This document shows positions 22,356-31,222 of a DNA stretch of 64,000 nt, in pieces. Position numbers and translations under genes: made by a program. This DNA is from Pedobacter cryoconitis (lineage in GTDB: Bacteria; Bacteroidota; Bacteroidia; Sphingobacteriales; Sphingobacteriaceae), in assembly GCF_014207135.1 (NCBI RefSeq), contig NZ_JACHCC010000005.1, positions 62,001 to 126,000 on the forward strand. The letters run 5' to 3'. Each line of letters opens with the position of its first letter. The first letter of the stretch is position 1. Under the pieces are notes generated by a model. That model had not been told where the DNA came from, searched no databases, and was given only the letters and a program-made list of their open reading frames with translations.

Positions 22356-23618
22356 ATGAAGAAGAATGCAGTTGTTTCCTTTAAGGGACAAAAGGATATC
22401 CGTGCAACCATTAACCTGACGGGTTCTAAAAGTGAGAGCAACAGGGCATTGGTTATTGCGGCTATCAGCAAAGGCGTGGTCAAAGTCGATAACCTGTCAG
22501 ATGCTGCCGATACAGTCACATTAAACAGGATTCTTGCCGAGATCAGTACCCCAACCACAGAACCCAGAAGAATAGTAGACGTAGGCCATGCTGGTACTGC
22601 CATGCGTTTTCTGACTGCTTACCTGTCTACCATCCCGCAGCAATTTCTGCTGACTGGTTCGGCCAGGATGCAGGAACGTCCTATCGGAATCCTCGTAGAT
22701 GCTTTAAAAACCCTTGGTGCAAATATTTCCTATGGAAAAAACGAGGGTTTCCCTCCCCTGCTGATCAATGGCGGTTTAAATAATGTACGCGCCGAAGTTT
22801 CTATCAAAGGAAATGTAAGCAGTCAGTATTTATCGGCACTGCTGATTATTGCCCCTAAACTACTTGCTGGTCTTTCCTTAAATATTGAAGGTGGTTTAAC
22901 TTCCCGGCCCTATGTTGAAATGACTTTAGCTTTATTAGCTGAAGCCGGGATTTCACATACCTGGAAAGGCGATAATATCTATATAGGCCCACAACAATAT
23001 CAGGCTGCTACACTAACCGTCGAACCCGACTGGAGTGCAGCTTCTTACTGGTACAGTATTGCTGCTTTAGTTGATAAGGCTACTATTGAATTGCCTAACC
23101 TGAAAGAAAAAAGCTTACAGGGAGACAGCAGGATACAGGAAATCATGAATAAACTGGGTGTCAGTACACAACGTACAGCTGACGGCATTTCCCTGAGCAC
23201 TAACCAGACTGAACCACAAACACAAGAAATTCTGAATTTAAAAGACTGTCCAGACCTGGCACAAACCATTATTGTCTGTGCAGCAGCAAAAGGATTAAAC
23301 CTCTCTTTTACAGGTCTGGAAACACTGAAGATCAAAGAGACCAACCGTATTCTTGCCCTACAGCAGGAACTGGCTAAAATTGGTGTACTTTTAAATGAAG
23401 ACAATGAAGTCTATACTTTAGATTGTGAAGGACTGAACTTCCCTGAAAAAGTATGTTTTGCCACTTATGATGATCACCGGATGGCTATGGCTTTTGCTCC
23501 ATTGAGCCTGCTGATCAGAGAAGTAGAAATTGAAGATTTCCAGGTGGTAGAAAAATCATATCCTGATTTTTGGAAACACTTGCAAAAAGCGGGTTTTACC
23601 GTTGAAGAAATAGACTAA
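22356..23618 (+). CDS. aroA: EPSP synthase (3-phosphoshikimate 1-carboxyvinyltransferase)
   Basis: 420 residues, complete. It joins PEP to shikimate-3-phosphate, step 6 of the shikimate pathway. Visible motifs: 'TGSKSESNRALVIAA' (S3P binding), 'VGHAGTAMRFLTAYL' (position of the glyphosate-loop sequence), 'RMQERPIGILVDALKTLG', 'KGNVSSQYLSALL', 'KIKETNRI' and 'YDDHRMAMAFAPL'. The segment LTGSARMQERP matches class I-like PEP-binding sequences. Third gene of the attenuated operon. Confidence 0.95.
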   Translation: MKKNAVVSFKGQKDIRATINLTGSKSESNRALVIAAISKGVVKVDNLSDAADTVTLNRILAEISTPTTEPRRIVDVGHAGTAMRFLTAYLSTIPQQFLLTGSARMQERPIGILVDALKTLGANISYGKNEGFPPLLINGGLNNVRAEVSIKGNVSSQYLSALLIIAPKLLAGLSLNIEGGLTSRPYVEMTLALLAEAGISHTWKGDNIYIGPQQYQAATLTVEPDWSAASYWYSIAALVDKATIELPNLKEKSLQGDSRIQEIMNKLGVSTQRTADGISLSTNQTEPQTQEILNLKDCPDLAQTIIVCAAAKGLNLSFTGLETLKIKETNRILALQQELAKIGVLLNEDNEVYTLDCEGLNFPEKVCFATYDDHRMAMAFAPLSLLIREVEIEDFQVVEKSYPDFWKHLQKAGFTVEEID

Positions 23619-23644
23619 TATATTAATATCTTTAAATCAAAAAC

Positions 23645-24736
23645 ATGGCTGGGAATACCTTCGGACACTTATTCAGAATATCAACCTTCGGGGAGTCACA
23701 TGGTGAAGCTATAGGCGTAATCGTAGACGGCTGTCCTGCCGGACTGACCATTGACATGGAGTTTATCCAGTCAGAATTAGATAAACGTCGTCCTGGACAA
23801 TCAAAAATCACTACCCAGCGTAAGGAAAGCGATACCGTGCAGATCTTATCAGGTATTTTTGAAGGAAAAAGTACAGGAACGCCAATTGCACTTTTGATTC
23901 CAAACGAAGATCACCGTTCCAAAGATTACGAGCATAATAAGACCGTTTACCGTCCTTCACATGCAGATTATACTTATGATGCTAAATATGGCATCCGCGA
24001 TCACCGTGGAGGTGGCCGTTCCTCTGCAAGAGAAACAGCTGCGCGTGTAGCCGCAGGTGCTATTGCCAAATTATTACTTCAGCACTACGGCATCAGTATT
24101 TTTGCCCATGTATCTGCTGTAGGGACAATTAATGCACCTAATTTAGAAAACCTGCCTGTAGCCGAGTTATTGGCACAGCGGGAAGACAATATCGTAAGAT
24201 GTGCCGATCCGGCGACAGCCAAGCAAATGATCGAGTTTATTGACAGCGTCAGAAAAGATGGCGATACCGTAGGTGGAAAAGTAAGCTGCATTATTCATAA
24301 CTGTCCTCCGGGTTTGGGAGAACCAGTTTTTGACAAACTGCATGCTGACCTGGGTAAAGCTATGTTAAGTATCAATGCTGTACATGGGTTTGAATATGGT
24401 TCTGGATTCTCAGGAAGTGAGATGAGAGGATCAGCACATAACGATATTTTTCTGACCAATGGAGATGAAGCACCAAAAACACTGACCAATTTCTCGGGCG
24501 GGATACAGGGCGGAATTTCCAATGGAATGGAAATCAACTTCACTGTTGCTTTTAAACCTGTAGCTACCATCATGCACAATCAGCAAACAGTCAATGCTGC
24601 TGGTGAGGCAGCAGAAATCAAAGGAAAAGGAAGACATGATCCTTGTGTAGTACCCAGAGCGGTTGTGATTGTAGAAGCAATGGCAGCTTTAGTCCTTGCC
24701 GATCAGTTACTCAGAAATAAAACAAGTAAGTTATAA
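23645..24736 (+). CDS. aroC: Chorismate synthase
   Basis: 363 residues, complete. It makes chorismate from EPSP with reduced FMN as catalyst. Signatures: '[20 protein letters not shown]', '[14 protein letters not shown]', '[28 protein letters not shown]', '[34 protein letters not shown]'. Last gene of the operon, 26 nt after aroA, followed by two terminators in series. No tyrA or aromatic aminotransferase gene is in this operon. Confidence 0.96.
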   Translation: MAGNTFGHLFRISTFGESHGEAIGVIVDGCPAGLTIDMEFIQSELDKRRPGQSKITTQRKESDTVQILSGIFEGKSTGTPIALLIPNEDHRSKDYEHNKTVYRPSHADYTYDAKYGIRDHRGGGRSSARETAARVAAGAIAKLLLQHYGISIFAHVSAVGTINAPNLENLPVAELLAQREDNIVRCADPATAKQMIEFIDSVRKDGDTVGGKVSCIIHNCPPGLGEPVFDKLHADLGKAMLSINAVHGFEYGSGFSGSEMRGSAHNDIFLTNGDEAPKTLTNFSGGIQGGISNGMEINFTVAFKPVATIMHNQQTVNAAGEAAEIKGKGRHDPCVVPRAVVIVEAMAALVLADQLLRNKTSKL

Positions 24737-24772
24737 TTGCCGGCAACTGAGTCGTCCGGCAATAGATTTTTT
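24736..24772 (+). terminator. First terminator after aroC
   Basis: ATTGCCGG (24736-24743) / CCGGCAAT (24756-24763), followed shortly by TTTTTT. Confidence 0.8.
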
Positions 24773-24776
24773 AAAT

Positions 24777-24818
24777 AAGAGCATCCTTAGCTGACAACTG
24801 AGGATGCTCTTGTCTTTT
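24777..24818. terminator. Second terminator after aroC
   Basis: AAGAGCATCCT (24777-24787) / AGGATGCTCTT (24801-24811), then GTCTTTTTG. With the preceding hairpin it makes a tandem terminator. Confidence 0.8.
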
Positions 24819-24848
24819 TGCGAAAGACAGTATGGAATAATAGTACTT

Positions 24849-24920
24849 TGGTTCGGAGATTGTTCGGACTTTGTTCGGAGATCGTTCGAAAATGCTTCGA
24901 ACAGAACCGAACAAACTTCG
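24849..24920. repeat. 11-bp-phased GTTCGGAnnTT repeat array
   Basis: Four consecutive 11-bp units begin GTTCGGAGATT, GTTCGGACTTT, GTTCGGAGATC, GTTCGAAAATG. They are followed by CTTCGAACAG, then the inverted form AACCGAACAAAC and TTCGAA. The array sits between the aroC terminators and the 3' end of the DJ-1/PfpI gene. The 11-bp period is about one DNA helical turn and not a multiple of three, so it is not a coding repeat. Confidence 0.65.
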
Positions 24921-24949
24921 AATGAAATACACACCTGACCAGGTTCTGA

Positions 24950-25663
24950 TTAAACCACATCATTCATAAAACTCATATCTTCACTCCGGTTATAAATCAG
25001 CGCACGGGCGATACCATCCGCTTTGGCTTTACCATGAATTAACTCAACTAAAAATAAAGCCCCGTCTATTCCGGAGGTCACCCCGGCTGTCGTGATAAAC
25101 TTACCATCCCATACAAACCGTACATTTTCAATAACCTCTATCGCCGGGTTTGCTTTTAGCTCGTCAATCACTAAATAGTGAGTCGTAGCTTTTTTACCAT
25201 CTAAAATACCTGCTCTGGATAACAACAATGATCCTGAACAAACAGACATCGTCACTTTTGTAGTTTCATTCTGCTGAATTATCCACTCGAACATTTCCGG
25301 CTCGTTTTGGCACAGTTTAGCAATCGTAAGAGGATCAGCACCAGGTACAACCAATATATCAGCCTGTGGAGCATTTTCATAGGAATAGGCAGGAACCATA
25401 TTGACGGCTCCGCCCTCCGAGTGCACTATCTTTTTAGTGGAAGCCGCAACGGTAAAAATGTTGTAGATTTTCTCTTTTACAAAGAAATCCCCTTCCTTAA
25501 AATTTGCTTTGGATAATATATCCAGCGGACAGTTTAAGTCCATTGCTTCAACTTCGTTATAGATTAAGAAAGCTACATTTATTATTTTCCCGCTCTCAAT
25601 CTGGAATGGGTTATCCGGTAGAATTTGTCCGTTTCCGGATACACTTGTCGTTGTTATTTTCAT
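24950..25663 (-). CDS. DJ-1/PfpI-family protein (isonitrile hydratase-like)
   Basis: 237 residues. After a 25-residue extension, the class I glutamine-amidotransferase-like fold runs through 'INVAFLIYNEVEAMDLNCPLDILSKA', 'ADILVVPGADPLTIA' and the nucleophile elbow 'VTMSVCSGSLLLSRAGILDGKKATTHY', whose Cys (about residue 140) is the expected catalytic residue. Close families include isonitrile hydratase and the sensor domain of GlxA regulators. There is no DNA-binding domain. It is next to a GlxA-type regulator in the same orientation and probably functionally linked to it. Substrate unknown. Confidence 0.8.
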   Translation of the reverse strand: MKITTTSVSGNGQILPDNPFQIESGKIINVAFLIYNEVEAMDLNCPLDILSKANFKEGDFFVKEKIYNIFTVAASTKKIVHSEGGAVNMVPAYSYENAPQADILVVPGADPLTIAKLCQNEPEMFEWIIQQNETTKVTMSVCSGSLLLSRAGILDGKKATTHYLVIDELKANPAIEVIENVRFVWDGKFITTAGVTSGIDGALFLVELIHGKAKADGIARALIYNRSEDMSFMNDVV

Positions 25664-25710
25664 TATTGTATTTATTGATAGTTAAAAATTATGGGCAATA
25701 CATGTTCATC

Positions 25711-25728
25711 ACGGTGAAAAAACACCGT
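25711..25728. other. Inverted repeat between the DJ-1 and GlxA-type genes
   Basis: ACGGTG-AAAAAA-CACCGT, a perfect 6-bp inverted repeat with a 6-nt spacer, 48 nt upstream of the DJ-1 gene start and just after the regulator's stop. It could be the regulator's binding site or a weak stem-loop. Confidence 0.4.
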
Positions 25729-25764
25729 TATTCATTTTCATAAAATCATTGTTTTATTTATAGT

Positions 25765-26742
25765 TTATCCGGACCCGAATAAACTGCGGTAATCAAAAGG
25801 GCTGATCTTTAGATTTCGCAAAAAGACTTTACGCATCGTATCTGCACTTCCAAATCCACATTCCATGGAGATCTCATCTAAGGAGTATTTTGTTTCTTCA
25901 ATGTACCTTCTCCCTGATTCAACGCGTAACCTTTCAATATACCTGGCCGGTGTAAATCCTGTTTCTGCAGTAAAAACACGTGAAAAGTTTCTAGGACTCA
26001 TCGCGATCCGCTCTGCTAAAACAGTCACCGACAAATCTTCTTTCAGGTGACTGGCAATCCATTGCTGCAATTCTTTGATGGGCTTTTTACTTGATAATTG
26101 CTGAGATAATAAACTACTGAACTGCGATTGATTACCTGGTCTGCGGAGGTATAATACCAGCCAGCGGGCAACTTCTATAGACAGGTTACAATCATAATCT
26201 TCTTCAACCATGGCTAATGCCAGATCAATACCCGCTGATGCGCCGGCAGAAGTATATATATGACCATCTTTCACAAAGATCGGATCAGGGTCAACGACAA
26301 TCCCCTCGTATTTATCATTTAGTTCTTTACAATGTCTCCAGTGCGTGGTCGCCCTTTTTCCATTTAATAATCCAGCTTCAGCCAAAATAAATGCCCCTAC
26401 ACAAACCGATGCCACTCTTCTGATACCAGCTGAACAGGTCTTTAGCCATTCCACCAGCTGCGGAAATTTGTTCCATCGCTCATCGGCCGAAAAACCAGCA
26501 ATAATGAGTGTATCTATTTGATCTTTAATTTCATAAATGCTACAGGAACAATGAATATTCAGTCCGTTAGTCATAGTCATGGTCAACTCTTTAGTTGCAG
26601 ATGCAATAACTATCTTGTAATTACTGACAGGATCTTTATGAAAGTGATTCGCACAGCTAAAGACATCCGCTGCCCCTATCAGGTCAAGTGACAAAGAATC
26701 AGGAATCGCGACTAAAACAATTAACTTCTGCTCCATTTCCAT
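25765..26742 (-). CDS. GlxA-family AraC-type transcriptional regulator
   Basis: 325 residues. The DJ-1/PfpI domain occupies about 5-190 ('RRVASVCVGAFILAEAGLLNGKRATTHWRHC'). The AraC double helix-turn-helix occupies about 220-320 ('LSVTVLAERIAMSPRNFSRVF', 'YSLDEISMECGFGSADTMRKVFLRN', 'ISPFDYRSLF'). It probably regulates itself and the DJ-1/PfpI gene downstream (101-nt gap containing an inverted repeat). The promoter TACTTTTG (26758-26765, minus) with a TTG about 20 nt further upstream supports transcription from here. It is a paralogue of the regulator at 1758-2735 but clearly diverged. Confidence 0.9.
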   Translation of the reverse strand: MEMEQKLIVLVAIPDSLSLDLIGAADVFSCANHFHKDPVSNYKIVIASATKELTMTMTNGLNIHCSCSIYEIKDQIDTLIIAGFSADERWNKFPQLVEWLKTCSAGIRRVASVCVGAFILAEAGLLNGKRATTHWRHCKELNDKYEGIVVDPDPIFVKDGHIYTSAGASAGIDLALAMVEEDYDCNLSIEVARWLVLYLRRPGNQSQFSSLLSQQLSSKKPIKELQQWIASHLKEDLSVTVLAERIAMSPRNFSRVFTAETGFTPARYIERLRVESGRRYIEETKYSLDEISMECGFGSADTMRKVFLRNLKISPFDYRSLFGSG

Positions 26743-26757
26743 TTTTTATTTACGAAT

Positions 26758-26788
26758 CAAAAGTATTGTTAAATCATTTTGTCTGCAA
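26758..26788 (-). promoter_or_regulatory. Promoter of the GlxA-type regulator
   Basis: Minus strand: -7 TACTTTTG (26765-26758), with TTG about 20 nt upstream. The -7 box lies 16 nt from the start codon. Confidence 0.55.
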
Positions 26789-26813
26789 TGACAATAATCC
26801 GCCAATTACGGAC

Positions 26814-26852
26814 AAAAAAATAAGGCATGATCTTGTTGACCATGCCTTATCT
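26814..26852 (-). terminator. Terminator of the E1 dehydrogenase gene
   Basis: On the minus strand ATAAGGCATG...CATGCCTTAT (10-bp stem) is followed by a run of Ts (the As at 26814-26820). Confidence 0.85.
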
Positions 26853-26873
26853 TAAAAATGTAGCTGAAATGAA

Positions 26874-29297
26874 TTAAAAAATCGAAGGATATTTTGCTTC
26901 ATTATGTATGTTCATCATCTGATAGATTGTTTCCACTACATCATCCACAGATGGTTTAGTGAAGTAATCTCCGTCAGAACCATAAGGAGGACGGTGTGCT
27001 TTCGCAGATAATGTTTGCGGTTGTGCATCCAGGTGATAATATCCACCCTGAACCTCTAAGATCTGCTGTAAGATATAAGCAGTTCCACCACCCGGTACAT
27101 CCTCATCCACTACCAATAATTTATTGGTTTTCTGTAAAGAAGCTGCACACAAATGATCGGTATCAAATGGAAGCAGGGTCTGCGGATCAATAATTTCTAC
27201 CGAAATCCCATAAGCTGCAAGTTCCGCAGCTGCTTCTTCCACGATTCTCAAAGTAGAACCATAAGAAACAACAGTAATATCTGTTCCCTGTCTGATCACT
27301 TCAGCTTTACCTAAAGGCACTGTATATTCGCCTACATTATCAGGCAGCATTTCTTTCAGGCGATATCCGTTCAGACATTCGATCATCAGTGCAGGTTCAT
27401 CTGCTCTGAATAAAGTATTGTACATTCCGGCAGCCTGGGTCATATTACGGGGAACACAAAGGTGTAAGCCACGTAAGGAACCTAAGATCATCCCAATAGG
27501 TGATCCTGAATGCCATACGCCTTCTAAACGATGTCCGCGGGTCCTGATAATTACCGGTGCTTTTTGTCCCCCTTTAGTACGGTACGATAAGCTTGCCAGG
27601 TCATCACTTAAGATATTCAGGGCATATAACAGGTAATCCAGATACTGAATCTCAGCAATAGGTTTTAAACCACGCAGTGCCAGACCAATACCCTGTCCTA
27701 CAATGGTCATTTCCCTGATGCCGGTATCTGTAATCCTCAGTTCACCATATTTAGCCTGCAGGCCTGCAAATCCCTGGTTCACATCACCGATATTTCCCAG
27801 ATCTTCACCAAAAGCAACCAAACGCTGATCACGGGCAAAATTGGCATCAAAACAAGCATTCAGTAGCTCACGCCCATCAACCATTTTACTGCTTTCATGA
27901 TAAACAGCAGGTTCTATATCTATTAAAAACGGACTTTCTTTTCCGTCGGTAAACAATTTGGAATTATATCTTTCCGCATTGTTTTCTTTCTCTTTTTTAT
28001 ACCAGTTCAATAACTGGGTCCTTTCTTCAGAAGGCTCGTTTAAAGTTAAACGAAGTGCTCTTCTGGCAGAAGAAATAACTTCTTTACGCTGTGCATCAGG
28101 CGTGCCCGAAAGCGTACCTGTAATTTTTGATAAAGCACCATTGGTGTCAGAAAGATTATTAATCAGCTGAATAGCTTCATCTTTTTCTACCTTAATATCA
28201 GCCAGGAATTCATTCCATGCTTCTTTCTGTGCTTCACGAACCAGTTTTTTAGCTATATCTTCTAATTCAACCAGCTCTTCTTCTGTAACGATAGCCGATT
28301 CCAGCATCCACAGACGCATCTGACGGATACAGTCAAATTCTTTCTCCCATTCCAGTCTGGCCTTATCTTTATAACGTTCGTGCGAACCTGAAGTAGAATG
28401 TCCCTGAGGCTGTGTAACTTCGGTTACATGGATCAGTACAGGCACATGTTCCTCACGGCAAACCTGAATGGCCTGCTGATAAGTTTCACACAAAGCAGGA
28501 TAATCCCAGCCTCTTACTTTATAGATCTCATAACCAGCATTATTTTCATCCCGCTGGAAACCTTTCAGGATCTCTGAAATATCCTCTTTAGTAGTCTGAT
28601 ATTTTGCCGGAACCGAAATTCCGTAAGCATCATCCCATACCGACATTGCCATAGGGATCTGTAAAACTCCCGCAGCATTGATCGCTTCAAAGAATACCCC
28701 TTCAGAAGTCGAAGCATTTCCGATCGTTCCAAAAGCTACTTCATTTCCACCAACAGAGAAGTTTTTCAGATAATTTAAATCAGGGTTCTGTCTGTATAAT
28801 TTGGAAGCATAGGCTAAACCAACCAAACGTGCCATCTGGCCGCCGGTAGGTGCAATATCAGAAGAAGAGTTCTTCATCTCTGTTAAGTCTTTCCAGGAGC
28901 CGTCCTCATTCAGGGAGCGGGTGGAAAAATGGCAGTTCATCTGACGTCCTGCAGAAGCCGGATCTGCTTCTACACTTGGATTTGCATATAACTGGGCAAA
29001 AAACTCTTTAATCGTACAGATACCTGTAGCAAAAGCGAAAGTCTGATCGCGGTAATATCCCGAACGCCAGTCACCATTTTTAAAAGCTTTAGCCATTGCA
29101 ATCTGAGGAAGTTCCTTCCCATCGCCAAAAATGCCAAACTTAGCCTTACCTGTTAAAACCTCCTTACGGCCTAGTAAACTAGCCTGTCTGCTTTCGAAAG
29201 CAATTCTATAATCGTCTATTACTATAGTCTTGAAGTCGTCAAAACTTAATTCTGAGGCATCGATGGGGTTCGTCGTAAGTTTGTTATTTAGCATCAT
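26874..29297 (-). CDS. 2-oxoacid dehydrogenase E1, fused alpha and beta subunits
   Basis: About 807 residues from ATG 29297 (a GTG at 29303 is two codons upstream). Residues 1-380 are the thiamine-diphosphate alpha subunit ('FGDGKELPQIAMAKAF', 'YRDQTFAFATG', 'GNASTSEGVFFEAINAAGV', 'TQPQGHSTSGSHERY'). Residues about 470-807 are the beta subunit ('VAFGEDLGNIGDVNQGFAGL', 'RITDTGIREMTIVGQGIGLALRGLKPIAEIQYLDYL', 'HSGSPIGMILGSLRGLHLCVP', 'VVDEDVPGGG'). It resembles branched-chain 2-oxoacid dehydrogenase E1, decarboxylating 2-oxoacids and passing acyl groups to lipoyl-E2. E2 and E3 are not in the window. The fusion is common in Bacteroidota. Confidence 0.9.
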   Translation of the reverse strand: MMLNNKLTTNPIDASELSFDDFKTIVIDDYRIAFESRQASLLGRKEVLTGKAKFGIFGDGKELPQIAMAKAFKNGDWRSGYYRDQTFAFATGICTIKEFFAQLYANPSVEADPASAGRQMNCHFSTRSLNEDGSWKDLTEMKNSSSDIAPTGGQMARLVGLAYASKLYRQNPDLNYLKNFSVGGNEVAFGTIGNASTSEGVFFEAINAAGVLQIPMAMSVWDDAYGISVPAKYQTTKEDISEILKGFQRDENNAGYEIYKVRGWDYPALCETYQQAIQVCREEHVPVLIHVTEVTQPQGHSTSGSHERYKDKARLEWEKEFDCIRQMRLWMLESAIVTEEELVELEDIAKKLVREAQKEAWNEFLADIKVEKDEAIQLINNLSDTNGALSKITGTLSGTPDAQRKEVISSARRALRLTLNEPSEERTQLLNWYKKEKENNAERYNSKLFTDGKESPFLIDIEPAVYHESSKMVDGRELLNACFDANFARDQRLVAFGEDLGNIGDVNQGFAGLQAKYGELRITDTGIREMTIVGQGIGLALRGLKPIAEIQYLDYLLYALNILSDDLASLSYRTKGGQKAPVIIRTRGHRLEGVWHSGSPIGMILGSLRGLHLCVPRNMTQAAGMYNTLFRADEPALMIECLNGYRLKEMLPDNVGEYTVPLGKAEVIRQGTDITVVSYGSTLRIVEEAAAELAAYGISVEIIDPQTLLPFDTDHLCAASLQKTNKLLVVDEDVPGGGTAYILQQILEVQGGYYHLDAQPQTLSAKAHRPPYGSDGDYFTKPSVDDVVETIYQMMNIHNEAKYPSIF

Positions 29298-29381
29298 AAG
29301 CACAAAAGTTTATTGGGCAAATATAGACATTTTCTAAATTACGTCCCTTAACAGTATGTAATATATATATTAGCTTATGAC

Positions 29382-29411
29382 TTTGAAATGTGAATGAAAA
29401 CATTAAATTTG
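29382..29411 (+). promoter_or_regulatory. Promoter of the DUF1573 gene
   Basis: TTTG (29382-29385), 18-nt spacer, TAAATTTG (29404-29411). This predicts a 5' UTR of about 95 nt before ATG 29515. Confidence 0.65.
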
Positions 29412-29514
29412 TTCAAAAGATTCAAACATGAAACGCTCATAAGACTACAAATCACGGTCTTATAAAATAAGATTCATGCAGCTTTTATTAAAAATTTTAA
29501 AAAACATATACACA

Positions 29515-29901
29515 ATGAAAAAGCTAATTTTATTATTAACCTTTGCTTTAGGCGTTACAGTTACTTCATTTGCGCAAAGCAAACCAGCAGAATTTAAATT
29601 TGACAAAGAAACGCATGACTTTGGAAAAATTCCTTTGACAAGCCCTGTTTCAGTAGAATTTAAATTTGTAAACGTTGGTGATGAGCCTTTGATCCTGACT
29701 AAAGTAGAAACAACTTGTGGATGTACAGTACCAACATACACACAAACACCTATCAAAAAAGGAGAATCAGGTTTGATTAAAGTAACTTATACTCCAGCTG
29801 GTTCACCATTACCTTTCAGCAAAAGTATCACAATCAATTCCAATGCAAAAACACCTATTAAAGTGTTATACATCAAAGGAGAAACCACTGCAGGTAAATA
29901 A
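29515..29901 (+). CDS. Secreted DUF1573 protein
   Basis: 128 residues from ATG 29515 (MKKLILLLTFALGVTVTSFAQ, a clean signal peptide cut after AQ); an upstream in-frame ATG at 29476 would bury the signal peptide. The mature part is one DUF1573 immunoglobulin-like domain ('ETHDFGKIPLTSPVSVEFKFVNVGDEPLILTKVETTCGCTVPTY'), with the family's CGCT motif and the 'G....I.V.y.p.g' strand pairs. Periplasmic or outer-membrane associated, role unknown. Confidence 0.9.
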   Translation: MKKLILLLTFALGVTVTSFAQSKPAEFKFDKETHDFGKIPLTSPVSVEFKFVNVGDEPLILTKVETTCGCTVPTYTQTPIKKGESGLIKVTYTPAGSPLPFSKSITINSNAKTPIKVLYIKGETTAGK

Positions 29902-29930
29902 TTTGTAAAAAAAATATTATTCCAAATAAG

Positions 29931-29957
29931 ACCTCGTTAATCAACGAGGTTTTTTTA
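29931..29957 (+). terminator. Terminator after the DUF1573 gene
   Basis: ACCTCGTT / AACGAGGT stem with a 4-nt loop and seven Ts. The following TATTTTTG (29956-29963) overlaps the T-run and probably is the -7 box of the aminotransferase gene. Confidence 0.85.
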
Positions 29958-29963
29958 TTTTTG
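29956..29963 (+). promoter_or_regulatory. -7 box TATTTTTG of the aminotransferase gene
   Basis: A TAnnTTTG match ending 4 nt before ATG 29968, which implies a leaderless or near-leaderless mRNA. It is embedded in the U-tract of the preceding terminator. Confidence 0.5.
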
Positions 29964-29967
29964 ACCC

Positions 29968-31167
29968 ATGCCACATATTTCAGAAAAAGGGATACAAATG
30001 CCCGCATCGCCTATTAGAAAACTAACTCCATTTGCAGATAAAGCAAAAAAGGACGGTAAAAAAGTTTATCATTTAAATATCGGCCAGCCGGACATTGCCA
30101 CGCCAGAGGGCATGTTAAATGCAATTAAAAATATTGATTTTAATGTCTGGGCTTATACACCGTCAGAAGGGACCTTAAGTTACCGGACTAAACTGACTGA
30201 ATATTACAATAAACTGGGTTATAACATTACTCCCGAAGATATATTAGTGACTGTAGGCGGGTCAGAAGCGATTACTATTGCTATGCAAACCTGTGTAAAT
30301 GAAGGTGATGAAATTATTATTCCTGAACCTTTTTATGCCAACTACAATGGATTTGCCTGCATGAGTAATGTAGTTGTAAAACCTATCTTATCTTTTATTG
30401 AGAATGGGTTTGCCTTACCGGCGATTGCTGAGTTTGAGAAACTGATCACGGATAAAACCAAAGCGATCATTATCTGTAACCCAAATAACCCGACAGGATA
30501 TCTTTATTCAAGAGAAGAACTACAGGCCTTAAAAGAGTTATGTCTGAAATATGATTTATTCTTATTCTCTGATGAAGCTTACCGTGAGTTCTGCTATGAT
30601 GGAAGAGAGTTTATTTCTCCGATGCACCTGGATGGTTTAGAAGAAAATGTAGTGATCATGGATACTGTTTCTAAAAGATACAGTGCCTGTGGTGCGCGTT
30701 TAGGCTGTCTGATTACCAAAAACAAAGAAGTAATCAAATCAGGGTTAAAATTTGCACAGGCAAGATTAAGTCCTGGAATGGTTGAACAGATTGCTGGAAC
30801 AGCAGCCGTTGACACCCCTGACAGCTATTTTGAAGAAGTTAATAAAGAATATACTTTACGCAGAGACACATTAGTTTCGAGATTGAATGCTATTGACGGC
30901 GTTTTCTGTCCTAATCCGGGCGGTGCTTTTTACGTAGTTGCCAAATTCCCTATTGATGATGCAGATGTATTCTGTCAATGGATGCTGGAGAGTTTTGACA
31001 ATAATGGTGAAACTGTGATGATGGCTCCTGCTACAGGTTTTTACTCGAGCCCGGGCTCTGGTAAAAATGAAGTGAGAATGGCCTATGTCCTAAACACTGA
31101 CGATCTAAATAAAGCAATGGACTGCTTAACCTTAGCCCTGAAACAATATCCGGGTAAAACGAACTAA
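29968..31167 (+). CDS. Class I/II aminotransferase (aspartate/aromatic type)
   Basis: 399 residues, PLP-dependent fold type I. 'MPASPIRKLTPFADKAKKDGKKVYHLNIGQPDIATPEGM' is the N-terminal substrate arm, 'NPNNPTGYLYSREELQAL' holds the conserved NPTG, 'DLFLFSDEAYREF' the PLP-ring Asp and Tyr, 'TVSKRYSACGARLGCLI' the Schiff-base Lys, and 'NEVRMAYVLN' the carboxylate-binding Arg. Substrate is not certain; as the window's only such enzyme it could serve the last step of Phe/Tyr synthesis, which the aromatic operon lacks, but that is speculation. Followed by a bidirectional terminator. Confidence 0.9.
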   Translation: MPHISEKGIQMPASPIRKLTPFADKAKKDGKKVYHLNIGQPDIATPEGMLNAIKNIDFNVWAYTPSEGTLSYRTKLTEYYNKLGYNITPEDILVTVGGSEAITIAMQTCVNEGDEIIIPEPFYANYNGFACMSNVVVKPILSFIENGFALPAIAEFEKLITDKTKAIIICNPNNPTGYLYSREELQALKELCLKYDLFLFSDEAYREFCYDGREFISPMHLDGLEENVVIMDTVSKRYSACGARLGCLITKNKEVIKSGLKFAQARLSPGMVEQIAGTAAVDTPDSYFEEVNKEYTLRRDTLVSRLNAIDGVFCPNPGGAFYVVAKFPIDDADVFCQWMLESFDNNGETVMMAPATGFYSSPGSGKNEVRMAYVLNTDDLNKAMDCLTLALKQYPGKTN

Positions 31168-31182
31168 GCGTTCAACATCGTC

Positions 31183-31221
31183 AAAGAGCCCCCCTAAGAC
31201 TGGTCTTAAGGGGACTCTTTG
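31183..31221. terminator. Bidirectional terminator aminotransferase / GNAT
   Basis: AAAGAGCCCCCCTAAGAC...GTCTTAAGGGGACTCTTT long hairpin with a mismatch, between convergent genes. Confidence 0.8.
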
Positions 31222-31222
31222 T

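Noticed and set aside
24849-24920. CRISPR array
   Set aside because: Units are 11 bp with no spacers and no cas genes; it is a phased short repeat, not a CRISPR. No CRISPR-like array was seen anywhere in the window.
24731-24934. 67-residue minus-strand ORF over the phased repeats
   Set aside because: It spans two terminators and the 11-bp array, with no coding signature and no conserved start.
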